Below, piece by piece: positions 1 to 7,082 of a stretch of 13,756 nucleotides of DNA (its first letter is position 1; each line of letters opens with the position of its first letter). The stretch covers positions 1 to 13,756 of the forward strand of contig CATLBU010000018.1 in assembly GCA_949879835.1 (NCBI GenBank), in the 5' to 3' direction. The notes beneath the pieces were generated by a model. The model was not told the DNA's origin. It made no database searches and saw only the letters and a list, made by a program, of their open reading frames with translations. Made by a program: the position numbers and the translations under genes. Origin of the DNA: an uncultured Bacilli bacterium. GTDB taxonomy: Bacteria; Bacillota_I; Bacilli_A; RF39; UBA660.

Positions 1-1
1 T

Positions 2-1627
2 ATAACAGAATTATTAATACAAAATAAAAAGAAACTTTTGATAATTGTTATATTATCATTACTAATTACAATACTCTCTATTTGTAGTTCCTTCTATTTT
101 CAAATAAGTTTACAAAATATAAATTATCATAATGTTATTTCTCAACTGATGATTTTATTTATCTTTTTTGAACTATTAAAAAATATCTTTCTATGGATTC
201 GAAATCAGATTTTTATTTTTCTAAATCAAAAAATAACAAAAGAATTATTTACAGATGTATTAAAAAAAATCATTTTACTTCCTTACCATTATTATCGCAA
301 TCGAACGTCAGGAGAATTAATTACGAGAATCAACGATCTAAATATTATCAAACAAACTGTTAGTGAAATTATTTTAACATTTTTTATTGATATTATTTTA
401 ACCTTTGTAACAGCTGTTATTTTATATCATATAAATTCATTACTCTTTATCTTTTCCCTAGCCTTCCTACTAGTATATATTATAATTTTTTATATAATAA
501 AACCAATCATGTATAAAAGATTAAATGAAGTAAAAAACAGCCATACAAGTATGAATTCTTATATCGTTGAAAACTTAACAGGATTTGAAACTGTAAAAGG
601 ACTTGGAATCGAGAAGCATGTAATTGATCGATTAAACGATTTATTGCAAATTCATTTACAAAAGCAAAAAAAATTAGAAGTCCTATCTAATTTAGAACAA
701 ACAATTATCAGTTTTTTGAATGGAATGATATCAATTATTTTAATTTTCTTTGGAATTTTACTCATTCGTTATAAAAAAATTGAACTTAGTTCTTTTATTA
801 CCTTTTTGTTTTTATTTCATTATTTTATAGAACCTGTTAAAAACATTTTAAATCTTATAAAAAATATGGAGGAGGCAAAAATATCTTATCAACGAATTTC
901 AGAAATTATAAATGATGAAAAAAGGAATCTAAATTATGAAAATATTTGTTTTTCAAATTTAATAATACAAGAACACCCTACTCTTTATAATGATCAAACA
1001 TTACTAAAAAATCAAACACTGTCGATTCAGAAAAAAGAAAAAATTGCCATCATAGGTCCAAGTGGCAGTGGGAAAAGTACACTATTAAAACTACTTAAAA
1101 ATTATTATCCCATCAACCGAGTAATTGTAATCAATAAAAATTTAAATGAAATATCTAGAATGGATATCAATCAAAATGTTCTTTACATTTCACAAAATGA
1201 AATTCTATTTACAGATACTTTATACAACAATATTGTATTAAATGAAAAGGTGGAACAAGAAAGATTTTTTCAAGTAATTAAAGATTGTTATATTGAAGAA
1301 ATTATTAAAAATAATTCGTTAAATTATTATATGTTAATTGAAGAAAATGGATTTAATATTTCAGGTGGTGAAAAACAAAGAATCATTCTTGCACGAGCAT
1401 TACTTAAGAATTTTAATTATCTATTAATTGATGAAGGCCTAAGCCAAGTAGACGTATCATTAGAGAGAAAAATATTAAAAAATATTTTACATCATTATTC
1501 AGAAAAGAGTATTGTTTTTGTCACCCATAGAACTGATAACATCGATTTATTTGAACGTGTTATTCAAATGAAACATGGAAAAGTAATAGAAGATTTAAAA
1601 AGAAATCAAGGAAAGGAAGTTTTATAA
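2..1627 (+). CDS. Bacteriocin-type peptide exporter ABC protein, 5' end cut by the window
   Basis: The reading frame is open to the left edge, so the first in-frame start-like codon (TTG at 38) is probably not the true start. About 541 residues are visible; peptidase-containing (C39) bacteriocin exporters are usually about 700, so a leader-cleaving peptidase domain may lie outside the window. Visible parts are a membrane domain of about six hydrophobic helices (nt 40-860) and an ATPase domain with Walker A GPSGSGKST (nt 1055-1081), a Q-loop (ISQNEILF), signature ISGGEKQR (from nt 1358), Walker B YLLIDE (from nt 1418) and the switch His in VTHR (nt 1525-1527). The stretch between Walker A and the Q-loop is divergent, but all catalytic motifs are present. 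Two double-glycine leader peptide genes follow directly, which is the usual partner arrangement: the protein would cut after Gly-Gly and export them. Exporter identity is well supported; the C39 domain is inferred. Confidence 0.9.
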   Translation: MTELLIQNKKKLLIIVILSLLITILSICSSFYFQISLQNINYHNVISQLMILFIFFELLKNIFLWIRNQIFIFLNQKITKELFTDVLKKIILLPYHYYRNRTSGELITRINDLNIIKQTVSEIILTFFIDIILTFVTAVILYHINSLLFIFSLAFLLVYIIIFYIIKPIMYKRLNEVKNSHTSMNSYIVENLTGFETVKGLGIEKHVIDRLNDLLQIHLQKQKKLEVLSNLEQTIISFLNGMISIILIFFGILLIRYKKIELSSFITFLFLFHYFIEPVKNILNLIKNMEEAKISYQRISEIINDEKRNLNYENICFSNLIIQEHPTLYNDQTLLKNQTLSIQKKEKIAIIGPSGSGKSTLLKLLKNYYPINRVIVINKNLNEISRMDINQNVLYISQNEILFTDTLYNNIVLNEKVEQERFFQVIKDCYIEEIIKNNSLNYYMLIEENGFNISGGEKQRIILARALLKNFNYLLIDEGLSQVDVSLERKILKNILHHYSEKSIVFVTHRTDNIDLFERVIQMKHGKVIEDLKRNQGKEVL

Positions 1628-1680
1628 TGCGTTATCTTTTTAGTAAATTTATAGCTTTATTTTATCTAATCTGGCGTTAG
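1627..1680 (+). CDS. 17-codon ORF coupled to the exporter stop codon
   Basis: The ORF reads MRYLFSKFIALFYLIWR and begins at an ATG that overlaps the exporter stop (TAATG). A purine-rich Shine-Dalgarno (AAGGAAAG...GGAAG, about nt 1609-1619) lies at a workable distance. The peptide is basic at both ends with an aromatic, hydrophobic centre. I recognise no family. Its last codons form the left arm of a small inverted repeat (ATCTAA, loop TCTGGCG, TTAGAT; 1664-1682). It may be a translated small membrane peptide, or only a coupling device that carries ribosomes towards the bacteriocin genes, or chance. Confidence 0.3.
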   Translation: MRYLFSKFIALFYLIWR

Positions 1681-1715
1681 ATAGAAGAAATCGATTGCGA
1701 AAGAAAGGAGCATAT

Positions 1716-1853
1716 ATGAAATTAAAAGATGAAGAATTACAACAAATCAGTGGAGGCGCTGCTAAATTTGGTATTGGTTTATTAATTGGGGCAGGAATTA
1801 CATTTTTAGTAGGGATCATCGATGGTTATATTCGACCACTTGCCTGCAGATAG
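1716..1853 (+). CDS. Double-glycine leader peptide, putative class IIb bacteriocin subunit 1
   Basis: A 45-aa precursor too short for most gene callers. The leader is MKLKDEELQQISGG, matching the double-glycine pattern (L3, E7-L8, I11, G13-G14) cut by C39-type exporters. The mature part is about 31 residues, starts AAKFGIGLL, is hydrophobic and glycine-rich, holds a GxxxG (G21-G25), and ends with a short polar tail containing one Cys (C44) and a final Arg. A strong ribosome site AAAGGAG (1704-1710) lies five bases before the ATG. The exporter gene is upstream and a second leader peptide gene starts eight bases after the stop. Two adjacent GxxxG peptides behind a dedicated exporter is the arrangement of two-peptide bacteriocins. 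Antimicrobial function is inferred; I recognise no named family member. A double-glycine signalling peptide is an alternative, but I see no histidine kinase in the window. Confidence 0.82.
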   Translation: MKLKDEELQQISGGAAKFGIGLLIGAGITFLVGIIDGYIRPLACR

Positions 1854-1861
1854 GAGTTTAT

Positions 1862-2023
1862 ATGAGATTAGAAGATAGAGAATTAATGAATGTTGTTGGA
1901 GGAGCAATTTCTGCTTCTATGATTAGTGCTGTCGTAAGAGGGATTAATTCTATATTAGATTTAGGACGAAGCATTGGAACAGCAATTAGAAGATTACAAA
2001 ATGGAAAAATATGCTCTCTATAA
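1862..2023 (+). CDS. Double-glycine leader peptide, putative class IIb bacteriocin subunit 2
   Basis: A 53-aa precursor with leader MRLEDRELMNVVGG, built like the first peptide's leader (L3, E7-L8, G13-G14). The mature part is about 39 residues: an alanine/serine-rich helix start (AISASMISAVVRG), then ILDLGRSIGTAIRR, which contains GxxxG (G35-G39), and a C-terminal Cys (C51). It is cationic (five Arg, one Lys after the leader). The ribosome site is TAGGAG, which overlaps the stop codon of the first peptide, so the two are probably translationally linked and made in similar amounts, as expected for a two-peptide bacteriocin. The tail G-x3-G-T-x2-R-x4-G-x2-C recurs in the next ORF. Secretion by the upstream exporter is inferred from the leader. 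Confidence 0.82.
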   Translation: MRLEDRELMNVVGGAISASMISAVVRGINSILDLGRSIGTAIRRLQNGKICSL

Positions 2024-2172
2024 TTAAAGAACATAGAAAAATCATATATTATATTTTATGTGTCCCTATTTTATTAATAGCTACCGCAATATGCACGGAT
2101 ATTATATTTAATATTGGAGTGTATTTTGGTACGATTGCCCGCCATGTATCAGAAGGTATTTGTTGTATTTAA
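2011..2172 (+). CDS. Small membrane protein of the bacteriocin locus, possible immunity peptide
   Basis: A 53-aa ORF whose ATG lies 13 bases inside the second bacteriocin gene in another frame, so it is probably translated by coupling; AATGGAAAAAT upstream is a weak ribosome site. It has no double-glycine leader. It starts with a basic segment (K6, H8, R9, K10), then one hydrophobic helix (about residues 11-28, IIYYILCVPILLIATAIC), then IIFNIGVYFGTIARH. That tail matches the second bacteriocin peptide without gaps: I-[LF]-[DN]-[LI]-G-x3-G-T-x2-R-x4-G-x2-C. The position after the structural genes suggests immunity. Known class IIb immunity proteins are larger (about 110 residues, several helices), so that role is uncertain. 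A leaderless third peptide is the alternative. Confidence 0.68.
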   Translation: MLSIIKEHRKIIYYILCVPILLIATAICTDIIFNIGVYFGTIARHVSEGICCI

Positions 2173-2194
2173 AAGGAAACTTTATTGTTTCCTT
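2173..2194. terminator. Bidirectional intrinsic terminator between bacteriocin locus and mutL
   Basis: Inverted repeat AAGGAAAC, loop TTTATT, GTTTCCTT (8-bp stem) starting right at the stop of the 53-aa ORF. A C/T-rich run (CTTTTC) follows on the + strand and TTTT borders the stem on the - strand. It lies between two converging genes (stops at 2172 and 2206), so it can end both. Confidence 0.65.
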
Positions 2195-2205
2195 CTTTTC
2201 ATATA

Positions 2206-3969
2206 TTAAAATCCACTTCTTTTAAACATTTTTTCCAAATCATATTTTGTATAATAAACCATTGTAGGTCTTCCATGCGGACAATGAAATGGATTTTGAC
2301 ATTTTCTAAGATCACTAATGAGTGTTTCCATTTCCTCTAGTGTAATATTCATATTTGCTTTAATTGCTAGTTTACAACTCATCATAGTAGCAATGCTTTC
2401 ATTGAATTTTTCTATACTGAAATTTTTTTCTAATTGAACAATAATTTCTAATATTTTTTCTATCGCCTCTTTTTCATATCCTTTTGGGAGCCATGTTGGA
2501 TGCTCTTTTATAATAACTGAACTCACTCCGAATTCTTCTATTTTAAATTTCATATTTTCTAATAATTGAAAATTTTCTTTTAGAATAATAAAGTCATTAT
2601 TAGAAAGTTCTATTGTAATCGGCAGTAATAATGAAGTACTATCGTGGTTGGGATTCCCCAATTTTCTTTTATAATATTCATAATTTACTCTTTCTTTAGC
2701 GGCATGTTGGTCAATCATATACATGCCATTTTCATTTTGACAAATAATATAAGTTCCATGAACCAATCCAACAGGATATAATTCTGGGAGTCTATCCTTT
2801 GGTTCTTCTTCTTTTTCTTCTATAATTTCTTCAAAAGATTTATTTGGGTTCTCATCTTCTAATAAAATTTCTTCTTTTGTTGTATAAATTTCAGGTTTTT
2901 CTTCTACTCTTTCTAATTGTAATGTTTGCTCTATATATTCTGGTCTCGATTTTTTTTCTTCTGGAACTTCAATATGGGGAATTAATGTTTTAGTTGTTAA
3001 TTTATCTTTAATCATGTTTTCAACCAATTCTAATAATTCTGGCATTTTAGAAAATTTTACATCCATTTTCGTTGGATGAATGTTGACATCTATTAAGGTA
3101 GGATCTGTTTCAATATTTAAAACAACAATGGGATAACGATTATCTGGTTTATAGGAATGATAACTGTCATTAATAACATGATTTAACTCTATATTTCGAA
3201 CAACGCGACCATTCACTAATGTAATCATACCATTTCGATTGGAGCGATGAATTTCTGGAAGGGATATATATCCACTAATCTCATAATCATTATTTTCTCC
3301 ATGTACTTCTATCATTTTCTTTGTAATATTTAATCCATAAATGGCATGGATAACTTTTAATAGATTACCGCTACCATCTGTATTTAATAACACATTGTTG
3401 TTGTTGATTAAAGTAAATTTAATATTTGGATAAGAAAGAGCTATCTTATTGACATAATCCGTGATACTGGCAAGCTCTGTATATAAGCTTTTCATATGTT
3501 TTAATCTGGCAGGTGTGTTATAAAAAAGATTGTTGATTTCGATTTTTGTTCCTTTTCTAGACTCACATGGTTCAACATAAATAACTTTGCCACCCTCTAT
3601 TTTTACTTCTGTTCCGACTTGCTGATTACAGGTTTTTAAAATAACTTCACTAACGCTAGCAATACTAGATAAAGCTTCTCCTCTAAAACCTAATGTATGA
3701 ATATGGAATAAATCGTCTTCTGTTTGTAATTTACTGGTTGCGTGACGATTAAAAGCCAAAATAGCATCCTCTTTATCCATTCCTACCCCATTATCTATCA
3801 CTTGAATACTACGGGTTCCAGAATCTATTAATTCTATTTTTATTTCACTACTTTTAGCGTCAATACTATTTTCAACTAACTCTTTTACAACAGAAGCACA
3901 TCGTTCTACCACTTCTCCTGCAGCTATTTTATTGGCTAAAACCTCATCCATTATTTTTATTTTTGACAT
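2206..3969 (-). CDS. mutL: DNA mismatch repair protein MutL (endonuclease type)
   Basis: A 587-aa protein that links MutS mismatch recognition to strand incision. The N-terminal GHKL ATPase shows KELVEN (29-34), DNGVGM (59-64), HATSK (76-80), GFRGEALSSI (94-103), NTPARLK (151-157) and the transducer motif VNIHPTK (295-301). A glutamate-rich linker covers about 335-395. The C-terminal domain carries the metal-binding endonuclease motif DQHA-x2-E-x4-E (420-431), SCK (531-533) and CPHGRPT (563-569), so this MutL should nick DNA itself, as in bacteria without MutH. Oddity: the usual RPASVVKEL reads RCASVVKEL (Cys at 24). The start is fixed by AGGTGAT three bases upstream. The gene is second in a two-gene unit behind a GNAT gene (24-base gap). 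No mutS is in the window. Confidence 0.97.
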   Translation of the reverse strand: MSKIKIMDEVLANKIAAGEVVERCASVVKELVENSIDAKSSEIKIELIDSGTRSIQVIDNGVGMDKEDAILAFNRHATSKLQTEDDLFHIHTLGFRGEALSSIASVSEVILKTCNQQVGTEVKIEGGKVIYVEPCESRKGTKIEINNLFYNTPARLKHMKSLYTELASITDYVNKIALSYPNIKFTLINNNNVLLNTDGSGNLLKVIHAIYGLNITKKMIEVHGENNDYEISGYISLPEIHRSNRNGMITLVNGRVVRNIELNHVINDSYHSYKPDNRYPIVVLNIETDPTLIDVNIHPTKMDVKFSKMPELLELVENMIKDKLTTKTLIPHIEVPEEKKSRPEYIEQTLQLERVEEKPEIYTTKEEILLEDENPNKSFEEIIEEKEEEPKDRLPELYPVGLVHGTYIICQNENGMYMIDQHAAKERVNYEYYKRKLGNPNHDSTSLLLPITIELSNNDFIILKENFQLLENMKFKIEEFGVSSVIIKEHPTWLPKGYEKEAIEKILEIIVQLEKNFSIEKFNESIATMMSCKLAIKANMNITLEEMETLISDLRKCQNPFHCPHGRPTMVYYTKYDLEKMFKRSGF

Positions 3970-3993
3970 ATCATCACCTAATAATTCTTTTCG

Positions 3994-4476
3994 TTATTTT
4001 ATTTTTCCTTTCATTTTCATAGAATGCTGTTCTAACGACATTTTTTCATAGAAGTTTAAAGCATTCTTATTTGTATGAAACACGTTAAGATGTAATTCTT
4101 CAGTATTATTCTCTTTTCCCCAGACAATTAATTTTTTATATAGTTTCTCGGCTATTCCTAGTCGACGATAAGATTCATCAACTACTAACTCTTCTAATTC
4201 TAATATTCGTCCAATATAAAAATAACTGTCTTTAATGTGTCCATGAATCATTCCTACAATTTTATTTTTCTCTTTTGCAATTATTACTTTATGATTTTTA
4301 TCGTTCATAAAACTTTCAAAGTCTTTTTTTAAACATGCAATATTTTCATCACTAAAATTTTCAAATTTTTTAAGAAAATAATAAAATTGACATTCGAAAT
4401 TTACTAATTGACCATAGAGAAAAATAATATCATTTAATTCTTCTATCTTAGCCTCTTCCAAAATAATTTCCATCAT
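3994..4476 (-). CDS. GNAT-family N-acetyltransferase
   Basis: A 160-aa acyl-CoA-dependent acetyltransferase; substrate unknown. The acetyl-CoA site is seen as ELVVDESYRRLGIAEKLY (about 96-113, with RRLGIA as the pyrophosphate loop), followed by LHLNVFHTNKNALNFYEKM (128-146), the typical beta5/alpha4 part. I chose the start at 4476 because AGGTGAT sits three bases upstream and a near-consensus extended -10 (TGTTATAAT) ends 16 bases before it. The frame stays open to 4554, but that extra part (26 residues) would cross the miaB terminator and its own promoter. Met-Met opens the protein, so 4473 is a second possible start. It is cotranscribed with mutL, though a link to mismatch repair is not evident. 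Confidence 0.88.
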   Translation of the reverse strand: MMEIILEEAKIEELNDIIFLYGQLVNFECQFYYFLKKFENFSDENIACLKKDFESFMNDKNHKVIIAKEKNKIVGMIHGHIKDSYFYIGRILELEELVVDESYRRLGIAEKLYKKLIVWGKENNTEELHLNVFHTNKNALNFYEKMSLEQHSMKMKGKIK

Positions 4477-4492
4477 ATCATCACCTATCATC

Positions 4493-4521
4493 ATTATAAC
4501 AAAAAATGACAATATTGTCAT
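4493..4521 (-). promoter_or_regulatory. Promoter and ribosome site of GNAT-mutL, overlapping the miaB terminator
   Basis: On the - strand: -35 ATGACA (4516-4521), a 17-base spacer, -10 TATAAT (4493-4498) with the TG extension (TGT, 4499-4501). Six bases later AGGTGAT (4480-4486), three bases, then ATG at 4476. The -35 box lies in the upstream arm of the miaB terminator stem and the spacer holds the rest of that hairpin and its T run. Confidence 0.75.
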
Positions 4522-4522
4522 T
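4500..4522 (-). terminator. Intrinsic terminator of miaB
   Basis: On the - strand: AATGACA, loop ATAT, TGTCATT, then a T run (TTTTTTG), starting two bases after the miaB stop. The stem is perfect over 7 bp and is an 18-bp palindrome if the loop is counted. It should end miaB transcription before the GNAT gene. Confidence 0.8.
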
Positions 4523-4523
4523 C

Positions 4524-5951
4524 TTACTGGATAATTTCTCCATTCATGCTCCATGTTTTAACATCTGTTATTTTCACATTCACAATTTGACCAATAACGG
4601 AATCATCTCCTTTAACATTTACTAATTTCATAGTATCTGTATATCCCATTAAATATTTAGAATCTTTTTCACTATATCCTTCTATTAATACAGGAACTAT
4701 TTTATTGAAATATTTTTGATTGGCTTCATTAGAATATTGATTGACTAGCTGATTTAATTTTTGAAGTCTTTTCCTTTTTTCTTCTTCTGGCACATCATCT
4801 TTCATTTTTGCAGCAGGTGTTCCTACTCGAGGAGAAAAGATAAAGGTAAAAGCAGAGTCAAATTTGCAAGTATTTACAATATCTAAGGTATCTTCAAAAT
4901 CTTCTTGTGTTTCCCCTGGAAATCCAACAATAATATCTGTAGTAATAGAGGAATATGGCAATTTTTGTTTTAATTTTTGAAACAATTCTAAATACGTTTC
5001 TTTTGTATACCTTCTACCCATTAATTTTAATATTTTATTTGATCCACTTTGTAGTGGCAAATGAATATAGGGCATGATATTTGGATATTTGGAAATTTTA
5101 TCAATCATGGCATCTGTAAAATCCCATGGATGACTTGTTACAAAACGAATCCTTTCTATTTTCGTTTTTGCGACGTCTTCTAGTAAATCTTCCATTTTAT
5201 AATCTAGATTTAAATCTTTACCATAGGCATTTACATTTTGACCTAGCAATGTAATCTCTTTATATCCTTCCTTTTTTAGTTGTTTTACTTCCTCTAAAAT
5301 ATATTCAGGATGCCTACTGCGTTGTTTTCCTCTTGTATATGGCACAATACAATATGTACAGAATTTGTCACATCCATACATAATATTGATCCATGCTTTA
5401 TACTTACTTTCACGTTTTACTGGAATATTTTCAACAATATCCCCCTCGACACTCATTACTTCAATTTCTTGTTGTTTTTTTATAATAGCAGTACTTAATA
5501 TTTGGGGGAGTTTATGAATATTGTGAGTTCCAAAAACAAAATCCAACCATTTATATTTCTTCATAATTTCTTCTACTACAACTTCTTCTTGAGCCATACA
5601 TCCACAAATTCCAGTTATAATATTTGGTCTCTTTTCTTTTAAATGTTTAATTCTTCCTAAATATCCAAATACTTTATTATGAGCGTTTTCTCGAATCGCA
5701 CATGTATTTAAAAGAATTAAATCTGCTTCTTCCATGGTACCCACTTCTGTAAAAGACATATCTTCTAAGATTGCCTTGATGTTTTCTCCATCATGTTCAT
5801 TCATTTGACATCCATAGGTTTTAACAAAATATTTCCTTCCCTGTCCTATTTTTTTTAATTCATTTTCAATTATATATTCATTTGTTTTAACTAAAACTTC
5901 TTTAGATGTTCTTTTTTTTGCTTCTTTTAAATTTGGAATAATCATCTGCAT
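4524..5951 (-). CDS. miaB: tRNA-2-methylthio-N6-dimethylallyladenosine synthase MiaB
   Basis: A 475-aa radical-SAM methylthiotransferase that adds the 2-methylthio group to i6A37 of tRNAs. The N-terminal domain holds three cluster Cys: KTYGCQMNEHD (C48), LLNTCAIREN (C84) and GICGCMAQ (C118). The radical-SAM cluster is CDKFCTYC (C194, C198, C201), followed by IVPYTRGKQRSR. The C-terminus is a TRAM domain (about 410-475). Length is normal for the Gram-positive form. Possible starts are GTG 5954, ATG 5951 and ATG 5945. The ribosome site is weak; GTGAT four bases before 5945 would suit that Met, so the start is uncertain by a few codons. The gene has its own promoter (5969-5997) and terminator, so it looks monocistronic. 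Its neighbourhood with mutL also occurs in other Bacillota, as far as I recall. Confidence 0.96.
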   Translation of the reverse strand: MQMIIPNLKEAKKRTSKEVLVKTNEYIIENELKKIGQGRKYFVKTYGCQMNEHDGENIKAILEDMSFTEVGTMEEADLILLNTCAIRENAHNKVFGYLGRIKHLKEKRPNIITGICGCMAQEEVVVEEIMKKYKWLDFVFGTHNIHKLPQILSTAIIKKQQEIEVMSVEGDIVENIPVKRESKYKAWINIMYGCDKFCTYCIVPYTRGKQRSRHPEYILEEVKQLKKEGYKEITLLGQNVNAYGKDLNLDYKMEDLLEDVAKTKIERIRFVTSHPWDFTDAMIDKISKYPNIMPYIHLPLQSGSNKILKLMGRRYTKETYLELFQKLKQKLPYSSITTDIIVGFPGETQEDFEDTLDIVNTCKFDSAFTFIFSPRVGTPAAKMKDDVPEEEKRKRLQKLNQLVNQYSNEANQKYFNKIVPVLIEGYSEKDSKYLMGYTDTMKLVNVKGDDSVIGQIVNVKITDVKTWSMNGEIIQ

Positions 5952-5968
5952 CACAACTTTCTTTTATT

Positions 5969-5997
5969 AGAATAGCATATCCTTTTAAATAAAACAA
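5969..5997 (-). promoter_or_regulatory. Promoter of miaB
   Basis: On the - strand: -35 TTGTTT (5992-5997), 17-base spacer, -10 TATTCT (5969-5974) preceded by TGC, giving an extended -10. Transcription would start near 5962, leaving only about 10-17 bases before the possible start codons. No terminator for the upstream ApbE-like gene is visible in the 57-base gap. Confidence 0.6.
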
Positions 5998-6011
5998 GCA
6001 ATATTTTGTAT

Positions 6012-7025
6012 CTATTCATATTTCGAAAAATTGCTAGATTTTATGATATTATCTGAATCTACATACCAAATTGCTTCTAATCCTTTTGTTTGTTCTACAT
6101 ATTGTTTGCTTTGATCAAAAGGCATTAAAAATAGCATTTTAGATAAGATGTAAGAATCTTTTATATCTTTTGCGATAATCGTAATTGATTTTATATAGTT
6201 AGCAGGCATTAAAGTATTTGAATCTAAAATATAATGATACCTTATTTGATTATATTCATAATAAAGTTGGTGATTTCCTGTAGTTACAACATTTATATTC
6301 TTTCCTTGAATAATCTCATAGATATCATTTTTTTCATCTGGATTCTGTAACGCAATTTTATAAGTTTTATTTTGATAATGCTTTCCCATAAATGCATCGC
6401 CATTGATATCAATTAAGTATTCTGATACATTTTTTTGCTTTAAATAATTGGTAATCTCTTCCATTGCAAAGCTCTTAGCAATATCTTCTAAATCAATATC
6501 TACATGATTATTCTTTATTTGATTATTTTCTAACAAAACGATATCCTCCATGGTATGAATTCGAGCTCTTTTTAGTTCTTCTGGGCTTGGAACTCCAGTT
6601 GTGCTATCTCGATACATTTTCCAAATTTCTGATACACTTGCTAGTGACACATCAATTTTTCCATTGCTTTTCTGATACCATTTTTTAGAATATTCTAACA
6701 TTTCATATAATGTTTTATCAATAGTAATAGTGTCATCTTTAGAATTATTATAGATAATATAATAAAGATTTTTTACATTTTCTTTTGGATTATATCGATC
6801 AGATAATGTATCATATTTTTTAAAAATTTTCTTTATTTTGTCGATTACTTCCTCTGCACTCTTTTTATCCTGATGATACAAATGAATGGTAATATTACTA
6901 TCTAAATAATTTATTTTCTTTGTTCTTTCTACGGAACTATTTTTTTTATTTATAAACCATAATATTATAAGACCTATAAATAATAATACCAAAACGATAA
7001 TCATTATCTTTTTTATTTTTTTCAT
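6012..7025 (-). CDS. ApbE-like membrane-anchored protein, probably degenerate FAD:protein FMN transferase
   Basis: A 337-aa protein with an N-terminal membrane helix (about 7-25) and no lipobox Cys, then an extracytoplasmic ApbE-like domain. ApbE enzymes move FMN from FAD to a Thr of exported flavoproteins. The fold is recognisable from IDVSLASVSEIWKMYR (124-139), IDLEDIAKSFAMEE (177-190), YLIDINGDAFMGK (203-215), VTTGNHQLYY (247-256) and YHYILDSNTLMPANYIKSI (263-281). Several expected residues differ: the usual DLG-x-IAKG reads DLEDIAKS, the HxIDP motif reads YILDS with Tyr265 where the key His is expected, and the late ADAL[AS]T motif is replaced by DSYILSK (290-296). It may be inactive or have another role. 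The start at 7025 follows AGGTGAT; upstream Met 7040 lies over the promoter and ribosome site. I see no FMN-acceptor protein nearby. Confidence 0.82.
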   Translation of the reverse strand: MKKIKKIMIIVLVLLFIGLIILWFINKKNSSVERTKKINYLDSNITIHLYHQDKKSAEEVIDKIKKIFKKYDTLSDRYNPKENVKNLYYIIYNNSKDDTITIDKTLYEMLEYSKKWYQKSNGKIDVSLASVSEIWKMYRDSTTGVPSPEELKRARIHTMEDIVLLENNQIKNNHVDIDLEDIAKSFAMEEITNYLKQKNVSEYLIDINGDAFMGKHYQNKTYKIALQNPDEKNDIYEIIQGKNINVVTTGNHQLYYEYNQIRYHYILDSNTLMPANYIKSITIIAKDIKDSYILSKMLFLMPFDQSKQYVEQTKGLEAIWYVDSDNIIKSSNFSKYE

Positions 7026-7050
7026 CGAATCACCTATCATCAGTATAACA
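7026..7050 (-). promoter_or_regulatory. Composite promoter/ribosome-site module of the ApbE-like gene
   Basis: On the - strand: extended -10 TGTTATACT (7042-7050), six bases GATGAT, AGGTGAT (7029-7035), TCG, then ATG at 7025. The run TGATGATAGGTGAT is identical to that before the GNAT gene. No good -35 is seen. Confidence 0.65.
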
Positions 7051-7055
7051 TGAAA

Positions 7056-7080
7056 CTTCTTATTTTATATAAAAAAGAAG
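7056..7080 (-). terminator. AT-rich hairpin after the glycosyltransferase gene
   Basis: On the - strand: CTTCTT, then TTTTATATAAAA (self-complementary), a bulged T, AAGAAG. The stem is long but nearly all A-T and only TTT follows, so termination may be weak. It starts three bases after the glycosyltransferase stop and just upstream of the ApbE-like promoter. Confidence 0.35.
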
Positions 7081-7082
7081 CT

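Noticed and set aside
38..40. TTG as the start of the exporter gene
   Set aside because: The frame continues to the window edge and the residues before it (ITELLIQNKKKL) look like the normal run-in to the first membrane helix of such exporters, so the gene is cut rather than short.
2011..2172. Third ORF as another double-glycine precursor
   Set aside because: It has no Gly-Gly leader; the N-terminus is basic and runs straight into a membrane helix.
4477..4554. 26-residue N-terminal extension of the GNAT protein
   Set aside because: It would be translated from the miaB terminator and through its own promoter and ribosome site; the extension is not GNAT-like.
5310..5498. 62-codon + strand frame inside miaB
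   Set aside because: It lies wholly opposite a well-supported gene, has no ribosome site and the protein has no recognisable pattern.
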